DNA from: CAZJYI01 sp964550025 | Lineage (GTDB): Bacteria > Verrucomicrobiota > Kiritimatiellia > UBA8416 > CAYOBW01 | Direction: 5' to 3' | DNA length: 26,067 bases | Assembly (NCBI GenBank): GCA_964550025.1 | Contig: CAZJYI010000148.1 | Location: 1-26,067 of the forward strand | Shown: piece after piece, positions 23,808 through 26,067 of the stretch | How the letters are laid out: each line of letters starts with the position of its first letter | Position numbering within the stretch: position 1 is the stretch's first letter | Notes under the pieces: model-generated | Told to the model about the DNA's origin: nothing | What the model saw: only the letters and a program-made list of their open reading frames with translations | The model's database searches: none | Translations under genes and position numbers: made by a program

Positions 23808-24614
23808 ATGAACGCACACCCCATGGACAACAGCAGCAGCCAGCTTGCAGACGCGCCGTACAGGGCCATCGGGATCGCTGTCGTAGTGCTTTGGCTGTTG
23901 TGCTTCCCGGTACCGACAACCGCGGGAACGAAAGCGACACGTAGCTGGAAGGTGGCCAACGGGAAGCTGTTCCAGACGGCCCCAAGGACGTTACGCCTCG
24001 TACCGGATCACGGTGACCAGACGACCTACATTTTCGCGCTGGAGGTGTGCAGGGCCTTTCCTCACCCGAGCCTCCCGCTTGCCATCGTTGTGACGTTCGA
24101 CGAAAAGGAGGTCCTCGAAAGCCGCAGTCAGAACGCCGCAGTGATGCCCGCAAGATACCAGACCAGGGAGATTTTCTTCTTCAACTTCGAATCCGGACGA
24201 CGGCTCCGCGTTCCGGAGGCGCTCAACTACAACAGCAGCTCCGTATGGTCGCCCGACGGCAGGTACGCACTGTGCCCGAAACGTATCGGAGTGATCGAGG
24301 TGATGCACCTGGAACGTCTCCTGGAAACGGGCAAGGGGCCCGTGATACCGGTTGGGTTTGGTGAAGATCACGTCGGGGTGCTGGACAGTTTCAGCCTGGG
24401 ATGGGTCTCGGAAACCGTGTTGACGTTTTCGGGCGGCGGGGGCGGTCACCCCCTGTTCTACCTGTTTGACGTGCAAACGAGGAAGCTCGAGGAGTTCATG
24501 GGCGGATACGGAGAGGCCGCGTTTCACGAACCGCCACCGGCCGCCTACACCCGGAGGCTACGGGAGTTGAAGGAAGCCCGTCGCCCTCCTGCGAACCCGG
24601 CATCCGACAGGTAA
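23808..24614 (+). CDS. Secreted protein of unknown function with a single TolB/WD-like motif
   Basis: The 268-residue product has a signal sequence or anchor (hydrophobic run about 23-34, AIGIAVVVLWLLCF, then Ala-Gly) and is probably periplasmic. SSSVWSPDGRYAL resembles one TolB/PD40-type propeller repeat, but only one clear copy is seen. I chose ATG 23808; the frame is open further upstream, but that would run back into the divergent gene. A second in-frame ATG at 23823 is possible. It is transcribed away from the kinase-transpeptidase and may share its control region. Confidence 0.7.
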   Translation: MNAHPMDNSSSQLADAPYRAIGIAVVVLWLLCFPVPTTAGTKATRSWKVANGKLFQTAPRTLRLVPDHGDQTTYIFALEVCRAFPHPSLPLAIVVTFDEKEVLESRSQNAAVMPARYQTREIFFFNFESGRRLRVPEALNYNSSSVWSPDGRYALCPKRIGVIEVMHLERLLETGKGPVIPVGFGEDHVGVLDSFSLGWVSETVLTFSGGGGGHPLFYLFDVQTRKLEEFMGGYGEAAFHEPPPAAYTRRLRELKEARRPPANPASDR

Positions 24615-24852
24615 CACGCTTCCCGGAATAAGCGCTGAGCCCCTCAAGCTCCCCACCGGATAGTTGACGCTCAAGATGCGCTCAGGGCACGTTCTCATGG
24701 GGAAGATCTGCCACACCGCATCCCTAGCCACAAACACGGCGGTTTCGAGTGCTCTTCGGATTCCGTTCTTGATGCCCCGGGCCCACACTATGGCGCAACA
24801 GCCCACCCGTCTCCGCACCACGTCCACCCCCCTACCCTTTTCCTCCGCAATC

Positions 24853-24892
24853 GTCAACATCCAGCATCACGATCGTAGTGCTGGATATTGAC
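24853..24892. terminator. 40-nt near-perfect palindrome at the 3' end of the PaaX-like gene
   Basis: The arms GTCAACATCCAGCA and TGCTGGATATTGAC bracket a core that is itself nearly palindromic, so 17 of 20 positions pair. Read on the minus strand, two of the three mismatches become G-U wobbles, so the hairpin is best in the PaaX-like mRNA. It starts 1 nt after the stop codon. It lacks a T-run, so it may be a 3' stabiliser or a protein-binding operator instead. The half-site GTCAACATCCAG recurs at 25759-25770. Confidence 0.55.
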
Positions 24893-24893
24893 G

Positions 24894-25715
24894 CTAGCTG
24901 ATTTGCTTCAGGCGGGTCTTGACGGTTTCGATGAACGCCTTGTGCGTTTTCCAGACGCGGGACCCCCGGTATTCCCTCGGAAGAAGCTCGCGCGGAAGCA
25001 GGGGATCCATGTCCATGACGCTGGTATAGGCAGTCAGCTCTTCCCGCGCTACGGTTCCAATGAGATTCGCGGTGATGTCATCCTGCCACAACACCATTTC
25101 GTTGTGTTCACACAAGTCACAGTACCAGAGGTGCGCGTCGTCGAGACGACGGAAGTCCCAGGCTGAAAGAACAATATCCTGGGCATCGCGTCCCAACACT
25201 GTGCTCGCCTCGAAGAGGTAAGAGTCGTACTGGACGTTCAACGCGTGAACCAGGTCATCGTATTCCGGCCTGATATCGTGCGGCGTCACGTACACGCTCC
25301 GTTGAAGACACCCCATCCTGTTCTTGCGAAGGAAGTTGCGAAGTCCATCACGGAAACGACGGTTACTCTCCGGAATGTCGTACACCAGCACGTACCACAA
25401 CCCGTTCCAGCGTCTTGACCAGCATCGCTCCGGCCTGAAGCTGTCGCGCGTGCAATCCCGGGCCTCCGAGGTCAGCCGCAACACGGGTTCCTTGTCGTAT
25501 TCGCTCAGGTACGCGACGACGCCCGACCGGCGAAGGCGTTGCACTGCACCGTGATACGCCTGACGGGAATTGAAGGCGGGCTCCCACATGGATTTGGCGT
25601 TCGTAAGGGTCATTTCGCCATACCAAAGGAAAAACTCGGCCATGAACTCCCCCACCCGCCGCCGGACAATGGGGAAACAGATGTTCGGATCATGAAGGAA
25701 CGAACGGTATTCCAT
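24894..25715 (-). CDS. PaaX-family-like regulator with Cas2-like domain
   Basis: The 273-residue product matches the PaaX layout: an N-terminal winged-helix part (about 10-85, with NAKSMWEPAFNSRQAYHGAV), a middle Cas2-like ferredoxin fold (about 105-165, WNGLWYVLVYDIPESNRRFRD then RMGCLQRSVYVTP), and a helical C-terminal part. PaaX proteins repress transcription. No metabolic operon lies nearby, so the target is unknown. I chose ATG 25713-25715 because a TATCAT -10 box ends 6 nt upstream, which would give a leaderless message starting at this A; longer in-frame starts lie upstream of that promoter. Confidence 0.8.
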   Translation of the reverse strand: MEYRSFLHDPNICFPIVRRRVGEFMAEFFLWYGEMTLTNAKSMWEPAFNSRQAYHGAVQRLRRSGVVAYLSEYDKEPVLRLTSEARDCTRDSFRPERCWSRRWNGLWYVLVYDIPESNRRFRDGLRNFLRKNRMGCLQRSVYVTPHDIRPEYDDLVHALNVQYDSYLFEASTVLGRDAQDIVLSAWDFRRLDDAHLWYCDLCEHNEMVLWQDDITANLIGTVAREELTAYTSVMDMDPLLPRELLPREYRGSRVWKTHKAFIETVKTRLKQIS

Positions 25716-25721
25716 AGCCTC

Positions 25722-25751
25722 ATGATAGGGATCGCCTCTGCACAACGTCAA
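25722..25751 (-). promoter_or_regulatory. Candidate promoter of the PaaX-like gene (leaderless)
   Basis: On the minus strand TTGACG (25751-25746), an 18-nt spacer and TATCAT (25727-25722) give a good sigma70-type match. Seven nt after the -10 is the A of the chosen start codon. The motif GTCAACATCCAG (25759-25770) lies just upstream of the -35 and repeats the arm of the palindrome at the other end of the gene, suggesting autoregulation. Confidence 0.5.
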
Positions 25752-25824
25752 CCCTTGTGTCAACATCCAGAAGGGCGCATGGCACTTGCGTGGGTTGATT
25801 CCCCGCAAAGCTGACGGGCAAGCT

Positions 25825-26067
25825 TCATGAAGCTAAGTCGAGCGCGTCGTGGTCATAGGGAAAGAGCAAGTGCCACCTTTCATTGCGGTGGAGAGTTGCC
25901 AACGCGAGGAAGGCTTCATCGCCCTCCAGACTCCAGAACTGGCCCCTGAGCTTGAAGCGGCTCTGGTACTGGGAGCATGTTGATTCGATGGCACCTGAGC
26001 CAAGCGGCTGCGCGTCCTTCTTTCCCTGTTTGTAGCTCATGCGGTTCTTGTGGTCGTCGAAGTAGCC
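25825..26067 (-). CDS. C-terminal part of a transposase (ISKra4-like), cut by the window edge
   Basis: The frame is open from the window edge to a stop at 25825-25827 and gives 80 residues. It contains the PLGSGAIEST motif followed by FKLRGQFW and a LATLHRNERW segment, the C-terminal signature of ISKra4-type and related DDE transposases (GSGxxES, then Trp-rich end). Its N-terminal portion and terminal repeats lie outside the window, so whether it is intact cannot be judged. Confidence 0.7.
   Translation of the reverse strand, partial: GYFDDHKNRMSYKQGKKDAQPLGSGAIESTCSQYQSRFKLRGQFWSLEGDEAFLALATLHRNERWHLLFPYDHDALDLAS

Noticed and set aside
24894..25715. A Cas2 gene of a CRISPR system
   Set aside because: The Cas2-like fold is embedded in a PaaX-type protein with a winged helix. 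No repeat-spacer array or other cas gene is in the window.

Overview
The window reads as a high-GC bacterial chromosome segment, most likely from the PVC superphylum (Kiritimatiellota, Lentisphaerota, Verrucomicrobiota or Planctomycetota) or another large-genome, signalling-rich lineage. The assignment is inferred only from four transmembrane Ser/Thr kinases, SUMF1/FGE-fold modules, a sialidase-type secreted protein, a lipoprotein caspase and clusters of short palindromic repeats. No rRNA, tRNA or CRISPR array was seen.

The centre of the window (about 1.8-9.0 kb, all minus strand) is a complete diversity-generating retroelement (DGR). An HRDC-domain accessory protein (5411-5860) overlaps a reverse transcriptase with a YMDD active site (4401-5414) by 4 nt. 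A 132-nt template repeat (TR, 4269-4400) begins at the base after the RT stop codon. Two variable repeats (VR1, 1874-2005; VR2, 5989-6120) form the 3' ends of two kinase genes that flank the core (1864-3981 and 5979-9029). Each VR differs from TR at 15 positions, and 14 of the 15 fall on TR adenines of the coding strand, the hallmark of mutagenic retrohoming. Both targets are single-pass membrane proteins with an inside kinase and an outside C-terminal FGE/C-type-lectin-like domain, so the DGR appears to diversify the binding face of receptor kinases.

Upstream on the same strand (9.1-14.7 kb) is a tight operon: excisionase-type HTH with zinc-binding cysteines, zinc-ribbon SPFH protein, zinc-ribbon FHA protein, a putative lipoprotein and a CsgG/LpoB-like envelope protein. 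It leads into the first diversified kinase. The FHA protein is the obvious reader of kinase-made phosphothreonine.

Divergently (14.9-19.8 kb, plus strand) lie a kinase with an external DUF4384 domain, a lipoprotein with a caspase (C14) domain and TPR-like repeats, and a small lipoprotein. At 20-23.7 kb (minus) a fourth kinase carries an extracytoplasmic LysM-L,D-transpeptidase (YkuD), with a small unknown protein overlapping its 3' end. The right edge has a secreted protein, a PaaX/Cas2-like regulator with a possible leaderless promoter and a 40-nt near-palindrome, and the C-terminus of a transposase. The left edge has a sialidase-like protein and a REP-like hairpin cluster.

Working model (inference): variable ectodomains sense ligands, kinases signal through the FHA/SPFH proteins, and envelope effectors (caspase lipoprotein, L,D-transpeptidase) act downstream. 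This resembles a diversifying recognition or conflict system more than housekeeping signalling.
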